The position numbers and the translations under genes are program-made. Positions 56,666 through 64,000 of a stretch of DNA of 64,000 bases are shown piece after piece. This stretch comes from CAXOVX01 sp964213345. GTDB taxonomy: Bacteria; Pseudomonadota; Alphaproteobacteria; Rickettsiales; Midichloriaceae. Position 1 is the first letter of the stretch; every line of letters starts with the position of its first letter. The notes below the pieces were generated by a model. It ran no database searches. It was given only the letters and a program-made list of their open reading frames with translations, and had not been told where the DNA came from. The stretch lies in NCBI GenBank assembly GCA_964213345.1, contig CAXOVX010000015.1:1-64000 (forward strand), written 5' to 3'.

Positions 56666-58378
56666 TTAATTATTTGCTAAGTGGAAATAAACTCTGTCCC
56701 TGGCACTCATAATGATTTTGTTAATGTCATCTTGGTCTAAGTTAACGTCTGCAGCTTCTAAAATCTCACTCAGCTCATCAGCTGAAAGATCTGCTATATC
56801 TTGCAGACTTTTTACGCCAGCATGTCTCAATACTGTCCTCAGTTCTTGTGGTGTCATTTTATTTTTCGCTTTTTCCGCAATCTGAGGCTGTTCAAATTGA
56901 GCAGCACTTTCCTGTATTACTTCTGATATGGGGGGGGTATCAGCCCATTCAGACACAGCACCTTCAGTAGGGTCTGCCTCATACACGTTACTCATACCAG
57001 TAGCCTTCTCTTTCTCTTTATCTAAATTTTGTACTTCTACAGCGACATCGTCGCTTATAATTTTATTTTCTATGCAATCCTGTGCTCTTGTGACCAATTC
57101 TTTCGCTATACTCCCATCTAATCCCTGTATATTCAACAAAGCCTCTGGAGCAGAATTAGCTATTTCTGCGATGGAAGTATAGCCTTCAGCGGCGAGCAGT
57201 TGCGCTAAAATTTCTTCTATATCCAATCTTTCGATAAATTTGTTGGTAATGACCTTGATTTCATCTTGTCTCCTTTTTGTCTCTGCGGTCTCAGTTAATA
57301 TCGTAACATTCCATTTTATTAATTGAGATATCAACTTAGCATTCTGACCTTTGCGTCCTATTACGGCACTTAGTTGCTCATCTGGAACTACTACCTCTAT
57401 TTTATGCCTATCTTCATCTATAATAACCTTAGATACTGGCGTAGGAGACAGAACGTTAACTGCGAATTGGGCGATATCCGATGACCATAGACTCACGTCT
57501 ATCTTTTCTCCATTCAATTCTGCAGTAATACTTTGTATTCTAGATCCTTTTATTCCTATACATGAGCCCACTGGGTCTATCGAAGGATCGGAAGAATAAA
57601 CCGCAATCTTGGCCCTAGATCCAGGATCTCGCGCCACCGCCTTTATTTCTGTGATCTTATTGTATATTTCTGGAACTGCATGAGTAAAGAGCTGTATCAT
57701 AAACTGGTCAGATACCCTGGACAGGATAATTTGATGTCCTTTTGTATTTTTATTCAAAGCCAATAGATAAGCCTTTACCCTATCACCGGGCTTATAATGA
57801 TCTGACTTAATTAACTGGTCTCGTTTTATTATTGCTTCAGCTGTAGCCCCTAACTTTACCACAAGCCCACTCTCGTTTTTTTCAGTGACCACACCACTTA
57901 CTATTTCACCTATTCTTTCCTGGTATTCCTGAAATTCTTTTTCTCGTTTTATCTCTCGCACTTTTGCAACTATAGTATTTTTTGCTGACTGTGCCGCTAA
58001 TCTACTTAAATCAAGTGGTGGCAATAACTCGTATATATAATCTCCAACGTTTACATCAGCATTCTTCAACCTTGCCTCACTTAATACAATGCGAGTCATA
58101 GGGTCATCGAAAACAGGGCACACTTCGCCATTTTCGGCACTCAGCTCTTTTGTAATATCATCTATCACCAACATTTCTCTGTAGAGCTTGATTTCTCCAG
58201 TTTTCCTATCAATCCTTACTTTTAGCGATTCGTTGTACCCGTACTTACGCTTAGCTGCAACTTTAATCGTATCCTCTAGAGCCACAATGACCGATTCTTT
58301 GGGGATAGCTTCTTCACGTGCAACCGCATCTGCCACTTGCAAAAGCTCTATGTTAGCAAAGCCTTTTAATGTTGTCAT
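56666..58378 (-). CDS. nusA: Transcription termination/antitermination protein NusA
   Basis: NusA binds RNA polymerase and nascent RNA to control pausing and termination. The 570-residue protein has an N-terminal polymerase-binding domain (1-125), an S1 domain (IVSGVVTEKNESGLVVKLGA), two KH domains (GSCIGIKGSRIQSIT, LSAVIGRKGQNAKL), and C-terminal helix-hairpin-helix repeats typical of alphaproteobacteria. rimP is not upstream and infB, usually directly downstream, is missing; the IS630/IS982 remnants occupy that place. The C-terminus is intact. Confidence 0.95.
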   Translation of the reverse strand: MTTLKGFANIELLQVADAVAREEAIPKESVIVALEDTIKVAAKRKYGYNESLKVRIDRKTGEIKLYREMLVIDDITKELSAENGEVCPVFDDPMTRIVLSEARLKNADVNVGDYIYELLPPLDLSRLAAQSAKNTIVAKVREIKREKEFQEYQERIGEIVSGVVTEKNESGLVVKLGATAEAIIKRDQLIKSDHYKPGDRVKAYLLALNKNTKGHQIILSRVSDQFMIQLFTHAVPEIYNKITEIKAVARDPGSRAKIAVYSSDPSIDPVGSCIGIKGSRIQSITAELNGEKIDVSLWSSDIAQFAVNVLSPTPVSKVIIDEDRHKIEVVVPDEQLSAVIGRKGQNAKLISQLIKWNVTILTETAETKRRQDEIKVITNKFIERLDIEEILAQLLAAEGYTSIAEIANSAPEALLNIQGLDGSIAKELVTRAQDCIENKIISDDVAVEVQNLDKEKEKATGMSNVYEADPTEGAVSEWADTPPISEVIQESAAQFEQPQIAEKAKNKMTPQELRTVLRHAGVKSLQDIADLSADELSEILEAADVNLDQDDINKIIMSARDRVYFHLANN

Positions 58379-58685
58379 TTTTATATATAAAATAGAAAAA
58401 TTGAATTAAACTAGAATTTGCCCTTATACCTACAGTCCTACCAAATGAGAGTAGTCTACATAATGTCGAGTCGCAAATCTATATAAAATTAATGCTCAAA
58501 TGGCAATCAGTTTCCACTCGGTAGGCAAAAACATACAGCACATTACATATTATGGCAAGAAAAAAGCCCCGCATTACATCAATGCCACTTTTTAACACCC
58601 ACGTGTGCTATAGGATCTAGTGCCTCATTTTAAAATGTGACTTTGGTGTTGAGTATGCACTCTGATTGTAAAAAAAGATACTAGT
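58379..58685. other. Intergenic region with an internally deleted family A fragment
   Basis: The 307-bp gap between nusA and the nitronate-monooxygenase-like gene carries a piece matching both ends of family A (58583-58650). The rest is AT-rich with no gene; it must hold the nusA promoter. Confidence 0.5.
58583..58650 (-). repeat. Family A element, internally deleted copy
   Basis: The text CCACTTTTTAACACCCACGT is followed directly by ATCTAGTGCCTCATTTTAAA. These are the two outer thirds of the family with the middle missing. Confidence 0.6.
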
Positions 58686-60089
58686 TTAACCTTTCCTCTC
58701 TTCTAATATCCTATCTATTAGCTCCTTTACAGTTGGCACAAATCCATTAGCATAAAACGGATCTTGAGCAAATAGATGAGCTGAGTGTCCGGCAAACATG
58801 AGATTGTTTTCAACGCTGCCTCCATGAATAATTGAAGATAGAGTTTGGCGAATGCAATATGAGCGTGGATCTGGAATTCTGCCTGCTGCAAATTTTTCAT
58901 CTTGACACCAATTGCTAAAACGGCAGTAGAGCAAACATCCTGCGCAATTTTTCTGATCTGTTAGAATTTGGCTTGATCTTTCTGGCGTCACGAAAATTAT
59001 TGTAGAGTCCGGCGTACGCAAAGCTTCAGTAAAACCTTGTGCTAGCCATATTTTTACTTTTTCACTGTCTTCTTCCCTTAAAAATACCGCCCTATTATTA
59101 TGCCCCACGTGAATTAAAATTGTATTCTCACCTGTTGGCTCCAGTGAGTATGAAACTTGGTGTGACGCTCGTTCTTGTAACTCATAAAAAAAGCTATTTT
59201 TAACTGCCGAAGAATAGAATCCGGTGGGGCTAAAATGATTTAAACAAACATCTCCCTCTCCAAGAGTGAGTAGCTTATTTTTCCATGCTGGAGAAATTGG
59301 ACTTTCTACAGTTAATAGCGGTCTAGTTCCGAATTGAAATGCTATAGAGCCGAGTTCTGGGTTATCAATCCAATCTTCCCAATCTTTTAAAGACCATACC
59401 CCACCTGCCATAATAATGGGGACATCATGCAATCCAAATTCTCTCATTACTTTTCTCAGTGCTGCAACTCGATAATAAGGAGGTTCTGGGATGTCTGGAT
59501 TCTCGCTGTTACTCAATCCATTGTGTCCTCCTGCCTTCCATGGATCTTCATATACAACTCCACCCAACCATTCCTTAAACGATGAGTAAGCACGTCTCCA
59601 TAAAAGACTGAAGGCTCTTGCTGATGAAATAATTGGATAATAGAAAACCTTATATTTTGAGGCTACCTCTGCCAACTTAAAAGGTAATCCTGCTCCACAA
59701 GTAATTCCATCTATTAGCTCACTGACCCTTTCAAAAACTGCTTCTATCATCATTTCTACAGAAGATATTCCCCATAAAACGTTCATGTGGATGCATCCTT
59801 GCCCGTTGGAAATTTCATGAGCAATTTGAGCCTGAGTAATGGCTCCCCTAATAGCATATTGCACCAGCTCTTCGTGACGCTCCTTTCTTATTGTTTTATG
59901 ATATACCGGAAGTATTAAATTGCCGCTTTCATCATAGAAATCTGCAGATACTCCTGAAAAAGTACCCACTGCTCCCGCTGCTGCCCATGCTCCCGAACTT
60001 TTTCCATCAGTTACACCGATACCCTTACCTCCCTCAATCAAGGGCAATACCTCGCGTCCTGAAATAACTAGTGGCTTAAGTGCTTTCAC
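58686..60089 (-). CDS. Nitronate monooxygenase-like flavin oxidoreductase
   Basis: The 467-residue protein is an FMN-binding TIM-barrel of the 2-nitropropane dioxygenase/nitronate monooxygenase group. Visible are VTDGKSSGAWAAAGAVGTFSG, HMNVLWGISS, ITCGAGLPFKLAE, WKAGGHNG with the active-site His, and PIIMAGGVWSLKDWEDWI. A C-terminal cluster of cysteines, CAGCLLYCRFSNWC (C-x2-C-x3-C-x5-C), may bind metal or an iron-sulfur centre. Similar long proteins are found in Rickettsiales, but their substrate is unknown. Confidence 0.87.
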   Translation of the reverse strand: MKALKPLVISGREVLPLIEGGKGIGVTDGKSSGAWAAAGAVGTFSGVSADFYDESGNLILPVYHKTIRKERHEELVQYAIRGAITQAQIAHEISNGQGCIHMNVLWGISSVEMMIEAVFERVSELIDGITCGAGLPFKLAEVASKYKVFYYPIISSARAFSLLWRRAYSSFKEWLGGVVYEDPWKAGGHNGLSNSENPDIPEPPYYRVAALRKVMREFGLHDVPIIMAGGVWSLKDWEDWIDNPELGSIAFQFGTRPLLTVESPISPAWKNKLLTLGEGDVCLNHFSPTGFYSSAVKNSFFYELQERASHQVSYSLEPTGENTILIHVGHNNRAVFLREEDSEKVKIWLAQGFTEALRTPDSTIIFVTPERSSQILTDQKNCAGCLLYCRFSNWCQDEKFAAGRIPDPRSYCIRQTLSSIIHGGSVENNLMFAGHSAHLFAQDPFYANGFVPTVKELIDRILEERKG

Positions 60090-60345
60090 TTTAAGTTGTT
60101 TTATTAAGTTTTTAGTAACTCCTACTTTAACAAAATAGTGCTAGTAGTTGCCCTTTATCTGGAATTCGTACCAAGTCAACTACTGTCTACATACTGTTCT
60201 ATGCGTGACTGTACAAGTATTATGATTTTAGATCAAACAATTTAATAAACTTTATTGCATCTTTTTCGCAAAAACAGCCTTTCTACATAATCTGCCAAAT
60301 AAATCCCCGCTGTTGTAGCTTAATACAAGTTCTAGGTAGCTGATA

Positions 60346-60425
60346 CCAATTCCTCCTTTTATGTTGTGTTGTGGATTCAGGTTTAGTCATGCAGTACTCT
60401 ACACTCCTTTGCCTCGCCATCGCGG
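60346..60425 (-). repeat. Family A element, first part of split copy
   Basis: It starts CCAATTCCTCCTTTTATGTT next to TA and runs to the inner word CGCCATCGCGG, where the consensus continues with CTCCTAGTGCTCA. That continuation is found 290 bases further on at 60716. Confidence 0.75.
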
Positions 60426-60715
60426 TTATATCTGAAAAATATTGTACAACGAATAAATAGCTGCTTTGCATAATGAGCTAAAGGAGATTATAAGCATGGA
60501 AAAGGTTATAGATCTAACGGTAAGAAGAGGCAACATTGTAGTGTTGATGGTATTGATAAAGATTTTGGGAAAAAAATTTTTGAGATTGATGCTAAATCAA
60601 GTAACATCATAGCAAACTCTTCTGAATTAAAGCCACAAGCTGAGATATTGAAATAATGCCGGGGGTATTGGCAAATGTTTGGCTATTCAATTAGTAAGTT
60701 TTTGTAAATAGATAA
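60426..60715. other. 290-bp insertion inside a family A element, unidentified
   Basis: The segment separates the two halves of a family A copy. It has AAAGGAGATTATAAGC ahead of an ATG at 60496 with a 38-codon frame (MEKVIDLTVRRGNIVVLM). In another frame it reads VDGIDKDFGKKIFEIDAKSS and ends in TAA. The text looks like a scrap of a coding sequence. No terminal repeats or clear target duplication are visible, so I cannot say how it arrived. Confidence 0.4.
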
Positions 60716-60751
60716 TTGCTCCTAGTGCTCAAATTTAAAAATGGAAATTGG
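60716..60751 (-). repeat. Family A element, second part of split copy
   Basis: The text TTGCTCCTAGTGCTCAAATT then ends AAATGGAAATTGG beside TA, completing the copy begun at 60346. Confidence 0.7.
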
Positions 60752-60961
60752 TATGATATGGGAACGCACAGCACTCCGCAAAAAAGTCTACGAATTGATC
60801 TCGGATTTAATTTGCAGGCGACGTACTTGTGATCATATATCGCGCCGGGAAATTTGTAACAGTTACTTACATATCTTAAATTTACTAAAAAAACTTCTTT
60901 ATTCCAACTTTTTTCTCATTTAGTGTGGACGAGAAAATAATAACGTGCTTGCATTATACCA

Positions 60962-61414
60962 ATGGCTAAAGTTTTAATTATCGAGGCTTGCTTCTACCGC
61001 GGTACTGTAAAAAGTAGTTTGAATGTTGCTAAAACAATACTTGAAGCTGCAGATATTGCGTTTGATTACTTCTTGGTGCCAGGAATATTTGAAATTCCAA
61101 ATGCTCTCAATATTATACTGGAGGCTCAAGATTATGACGGAGTGATAATCCTAGGTTGTATTGTAAAAGAAGAAACGGAGTATTATGATATGATTTTGCG
61201 CGAATGCGCTAGAGGGATTAATGATACTGCTATGAATTATGCTATACCGCTAGGATTTGGCATTACTGTTGTGCATAATACCCTTCAAGCTGAGTCTTTG
61301 AGCGACGAACATGCTAAACGCGCTGTAGAAGTTTGTATAGAGCTAATGCATCTTAAGGAAAAGTTCGCTAACTTCGAAATGAGCCACCAGGACTTCGCTT
61401 GCATTAAACATTGA
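60962..61414 (+). CDS. ribH: Lumazine synthase-like protein with altered active-site residues
   Basis: Lumazine synthase makes the precursor of riboflavin. The 150-residue protein has the fold signatures KVLIIEACFY, FLVPGIFEIPNAL and VIILGCIV. However, the usual motif G-x-V-I-R-G-x-T-x-H reads GCIVKEETEY: the Arg-Gly pair is Lys-Glu and the catalytic His (His88 in Bacillus subtilis) is Tyr74. The C-terminal segment QAESLSDEHAKRAVEVC also lacks the usual phosphate-binding Arg and Lys positions. It is followed six bp later by nusB, the common ribH-nusB pair. Confidence 0.82.
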   Translation: MAKVLIIEACFYRGTVKSSLNVAKTILEAADIAFDYFLVPGIFEIPNALNIILEAQDYDGVIILGCIVKEETEYYDMILRECARGINDTAMNYAIPLGFGITVVHNTLQAESLSDEHAKRAVEVCIELMHLKEKFANFEMSHQDFACIKH

Positions 61415-61468
61415 TTAATAGTGATAAACGCACTACTTTGCATGGATTCGCAAATTCCTTTGATAAGT

Positions 61469-61948
61469 ATGAATGTTAGATTCAGCCGGTTAAGCAGAAT
61501 ATTAAGCATACAAGCTGTATATGCTCTAAATGTTTTGTATCCTGTAACTCTGCATGGTGACGAAATTGGCCAAGTTCTTTACGATGTTATGCATGTGGGA
61601 ATGTTTTATCTGCCTAAAGTTGTAGATACGGTGCAAGATATAAATTGGTTGCTACCTGTTGTGAAAGAGGTAATAAGCACGCAAAATAACTTGGATAGCT
61701 ATTTACTTAAATATCTCACTGAAAATTGGAAAATAGAGCGTGTTGCTAAAACATTGTTGGCTATATTAAGAGTGGGGATATATGAAATTATAAAAGATAC
61801 TGACATTCATTTAGGCGCTATGATTCATGATTATTTGGAAATAACAAAAATGTTTAACCATTATCAAGAAGTATGTTTTGTAAACAGTATTTTAGATAAA
61901 GCAGCAAAGGAAATAAAATGTCTCCACAACCTTACCACTTTTGAGTAA
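61469..61948 (+). CDS. nusB: Transcription antitermination factor NusB
   Basis: NusB with NusE binds boxA RNA in rRNA leaders and prevents premature termination. The all-helical protein has SRLSRILSIQAVYALNVL near the N-terminus and IERVAKTLLAILRVGIYEI at the second signature. The C-terminus HYQEVCFVNSILDKAAKEI replaces the usual F-V-N-G-V-L-x-x-I. The frame opens at a GTG (61421); MNVRFSRL (61469) or MDSQ (61442) are better starts. It forms the usual pair with the ribH-like gene. Confidence 0.9.
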   Translation: MNVRFSRLSRILSIQAVYALNVLYPVTLHGDEIGQVLYDVMHVGMFYLPKVVDTVQDINWLLPVVKEVISTQNNLDSYLLKYLTENWKIERVAKTLLAILRVGIYEIIKDTDIHLGAMIHDYLEITKMFNHYQEVCFVNSILDKAAKEIKCLHNLTTFE

Positions 61949-62079
61949 TTTGTTGCTGCTTGATTCAAATTGGGTTACTCTTTTGAGTGAATAATATGTA
62001 TATAGTAAATCGTATTTTTTTGACTCGTAAAAAATTGCGACATGTACTCATTGGTGAAGATTTGTTATTACTGTAAGGT

Positions 62080-64000
62080 ATGAATATCATTCCAAATTTT
62101 AATATTGATCGTTCTTTAATTCCTATAGGTAGCGACATTAAGAGTGTTGCAGGGCGTTTTGAGGTTTTGTTAAATAATCCATTGCCAAAATTCACCACTA
62201 TATTTGCTGACGCATACGTGGTACGTGAAAAAGACAATGATACTTCGGACCGGTACTATGCGTTAATACCCAAGAATATAGGAAGCTGCAGGTTGGAAAC
62301 GGTAATAAAGTTATACGATACGAAAATACCAAATTTTCTTAATGTCATAGCAATAGAAATAGTGCTAATAGAAAGTATCGAGCACTTTGTGGCGATCTTG
62401 CCTATACCAATACCTTTTAAAGCACAAAGTATCTTTTTGTTTGAACATCATACACTTGAAGAAGGTGTAATATTGCCAATAATTCATACTTTGAAGACAC
62501 TACATGATTTAGGAGTATCGCATGGTAGCATAAATATTGACACACTATGTTTTGATAGCAGTGTAGATATTGGGAAAGTAGTACTAAATAACTGCATTTT
62601 CGGTCCCTCTGGATTAAAACAATCCATTTTATTTGAAACTATAAATAGAGCTAGAATTCACCCCTACGCAAAAAGTTATATAGATTTTTCAGCAGATTAT
62701 TACGCATTAGGAGTGTTGGTTTTAGTGCTAATATCCAAAAAAGAGAAAATCCTTGCAGAGGAAGATTTATATCAAATAGTTAAGGGAAAACTTTTGTTGG
62801 GCAGCTACCAATATTTGACTCAATGTTTGTTAGAGCAAGATAGCGTAAATACCTATGATAAAAAAATGCTATATCTAGCTTATTGGCTATTACAAGATAA
62901 TCCTGCAAAACAATGGAGATATGAGCAAATTTTAAAATTCATAAAGGAAGGTTGTATCGTGCAAAATGATGTAGACCTTTTATTTTGGGAGCAAAAAACG
63001 AATACTTTAAATGTGAAATTTATAGAGTTTCTAGGGGAAAAATATTCTTCATTGCAAACATTACGTTATGCTTTGAGCTGCAATTGGGAAGAAGCACTCA
63101 TTTTTATACGTGATAATAAATTCTTAAAGTGGTTAATTGCGCATAATGAGGTTGATGCAGATTGTCTCTTACAAGTAACAAAATTGCCTACTTATCTGGC
63201 ACAATATCGCATAGAGCAAATTAGCTTTAGTCAAGATGATGTATATTTGATATATTTGCTACTCATTTTAGATCCTTCTGCTCCTTTTTCATTTCCTAAT
63301 TTATCATTCTATCCCGATACTAACCTTCCTGAGTTGTTAAACTTTGCCGCAATTTATGATACCAAGATAGCACATTTGTTGATTGACTTGTTAGAAAATG
63401 GATTGATTGCATCTTTATTGCGATTTACTGCCACCTTAATCACTGCTACTGATAGCAAAGTAGAAATATTGCACCTTTTATCTCAAATACAAAAATATTG
63501 CGCGAATGATATTAGCTATACTGAAGAAAAATATTATGCTCTTTATCTTTTAAATAATTATTTACCTTATCAACATGCCATTGTCGATAATAAAATCTGC
63601 TTCTCTCTTAAAGAAGTATTAGAAGCTTTTGAAGGATTGAGTGCTGATAATTTTGATAATTTATCAATACCTCTAAGTTTAAATAGTTTTTTGATGGTAA
63701 AACTAAATTTGGGTGGCATGCAGCACTTTGACATTTTTCATACTCTTATTGATCAAAGAGAAAATTGCTATGTAAAATTACTAGCTTTATTTGCTCTATC
63801 ACAACAAAAATGTAAAGTAAAATTCTTGCCTAATGCATGCAAAAATTTTACAAATTCCATAAAAGATATTGTATTAAAAACGTTACACAGCGTTGATGCT
63901 AAGCAACTTATAGAAGCATTGTTTAATAAAAGTATAAAGTTGGGGTCATTAAACTTATTATTCAAGATATTTAATAGTCGTATTTTGCGTAAAGACTACC
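62080..64000 (+). CDS. Large protein with an N-terminal pseudokinase-like domain, partial at window end
   Basis: The frame opens at ATG 62080 and stays open to the last base (640 codons seen). Residues about 110-215 resemble the C-lobe of a protein kinase: LKTLHDLGVSHGSINIDTLCF matches the catalytic-loop region, and DFSADYYALGVLVLVLIS matches the helix F region with its Asp. The HRD Asp is Ser (SHGSIN) and no DFG is visible (NCIFGPSG), so it is probably a pseudokinase. The rest (220-640) is helical and unidentified. The protein continues past the window. Confidence 0.75.
   Translation, partial: MNIIPNFNIDRSLIPIGSDIKSVAGRFEVLLNNPLPKFTTIFADAYVVREKDNDTSDRYYALIPKNIGSCRLETVIKLYDTKIPNFLNVIAIEIVLIESIEHFVAILPIPIPFKAQSIFLFEHHTLEEGVILPIIHTLKTLHDLGVSHGSINIDTLCFDSSVDIGKVVLNNCIFGPSGLKQSILFETINRARIHPYAKSYIDFSADYYALGVLVLVLISKKEKILAEEDLYQIVKGKLLLGSYQYLTQCLLEQDSVNTYDKKMLYLAYWLLQDNPAKQWRYEQILKFIKEGCIVQNDVDLLFWEQKTNTLNVKFIEFLGEKYSSLQTLRYALSCNWEEALIFIRDNKFLKWLIAHNEVDADCLLQVTKLPTYLAQYRIEQISFSQDDVYLIYLLLILDPSAPFSFPNLSFYPDTNLPELLNFAAIYDTKIAHLLIDLLENGLIASLLRFTATLITATDSKVEILHLLSQIQKYCANDISYTEEKYYALYLLNNYLPYQHAIVDNKICFSLKEVLEAFEGLSADNFDNLSIPLSLNSFLMVKLNLGGMQHFDIFHTLIDQRENCYVKLLALFALSQQKCKVKFLPNACKNFTNSIKDIVLKTLHSVDAKQLIEALFNKSIKLGSLNLLFKIFNSRILRKDY

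Larger units (their letters stand above)
60090..60961. other. Gene-poor region with a split family A element
   Basis: These 872 bp contain a family A copy cut in two (60346-60425 and 60716-60751) by about 290 bp of unidentified DNA (see the separate entry). The rest is AT-rich with short frames that have no support. The ribH-like gene starts right after it. Confidence 0.5.

Noticed and set aside
60741..60923. A 60-codon forward frame with a Cys/Arg-rich text
   Set aside because: It begins inside a family A repeat end, has no similarity that I recognise, and no ribosome-binding site; probably chance.
61965..62237. A minus-strand 90-codon frame at the start of the pseudokinase gene
   Set aside because: It overlaps the forward frame that stays open for 640 codons and carries kinase-like words.

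Overview
The window looks like part of a chromosome from an AT-rich, obligately intracellular alphaproteobacterium of the order Rickettsiales. The support is gene content and style: a type-2 (archaeal/eukaryote-like, HYGH/KLSKR) isoleucyl-tRNA synthetase, an IalB-like invasion protein, short isolated operons, decaying genes and many remnants of mobile DNA. Peptidoglycan genes (lysA, mraY, murJ, a D,D-carboxypeptidase), LPS export genes (lptA, lptF, lptG) and two isolated flagellar genes (flgE and a probable fliJ) favour a lineage that keeps a cell wall, LPS and at least some flagellar parts, such as Midichloriaceae-like symbionts. The exact genus cannot be read from the sequence.

Layout. 1-1542: a cut IS630-type remnant, then a complete but dead IS256-family element with an exact 8-bp target duplication. 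1546-4266: a 906-residue protein of unknown function with about eight degenerate 32-residue helical repeats. 4.5-9.8 kb: lysA-murJ facing infC and thrS; infC has no ATG/GTG/TTG start at its expected N-terminus. 10.5-18.8 kb: mraY, an AhpD-like protein, lptF/lptA, fliJ-like, a Nudix hydrolase, an anion permease, secF and rpoZ. 18.9-28.6 kb: htpG, an unknown lysine-rich protein, an aspartate aminotransferase, comF-mutL, terC and an amino-acid-binding lipoprotein. 28.7-38.1 kb: prmC, miaB, lptG, rph, flgE, surA-like, pdhB and an RNase D-like exonuclease. 38.3-45.8 kb: a coiled-coil membrane protein with a 33-bp tandem repeat, ileS, a broken cutA, tRNA-Asn, a PhoB/OmpR regulator and an unknown protein. 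45.8-56.7 kb: a broken IS5-family element, RDD protein, serS, the tatC-tatB-bamE cluster, an RluA-family enzyme with dacA, an ialB-like gene, obgE, and an IS982 remnant nested inside an IS630 remnant. 56.7-64 kb: nusA, a nitronate-monooxygenase-like enzyme, a ribH-like gene with altered active-site residues, nusB, and the first 640 codons of a large protein that begins with a pseudokinase-like domain.

Two families of short non-coding elements with inverted ends fill many intergenic gaps. Family A is about 115-125 bp, has ends reading CCAAGTCCC/GGAATTGG and is bordered by TA. Family B is about 105 bp, with ends reading ACTTCTTTCGAAACTC. One B copy is split by an A copy, so A moved later. A further A copy is split by about 290 bp of unidentified DNA. 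These look like MITEs, and the TA borders suggest, but do not prove, mobilisation by the IS630-type transposase whose remnants lie in the same window.

The most notable items are the IS insertions with readable target duplications, the two short-element families, the repeat protein, the pseudokinase, the ribH-like gene lacking the usual catalytic His, and the non-canonical infC start. I found no CRISPR array, no rRNA and no complete secretion or defence operon.
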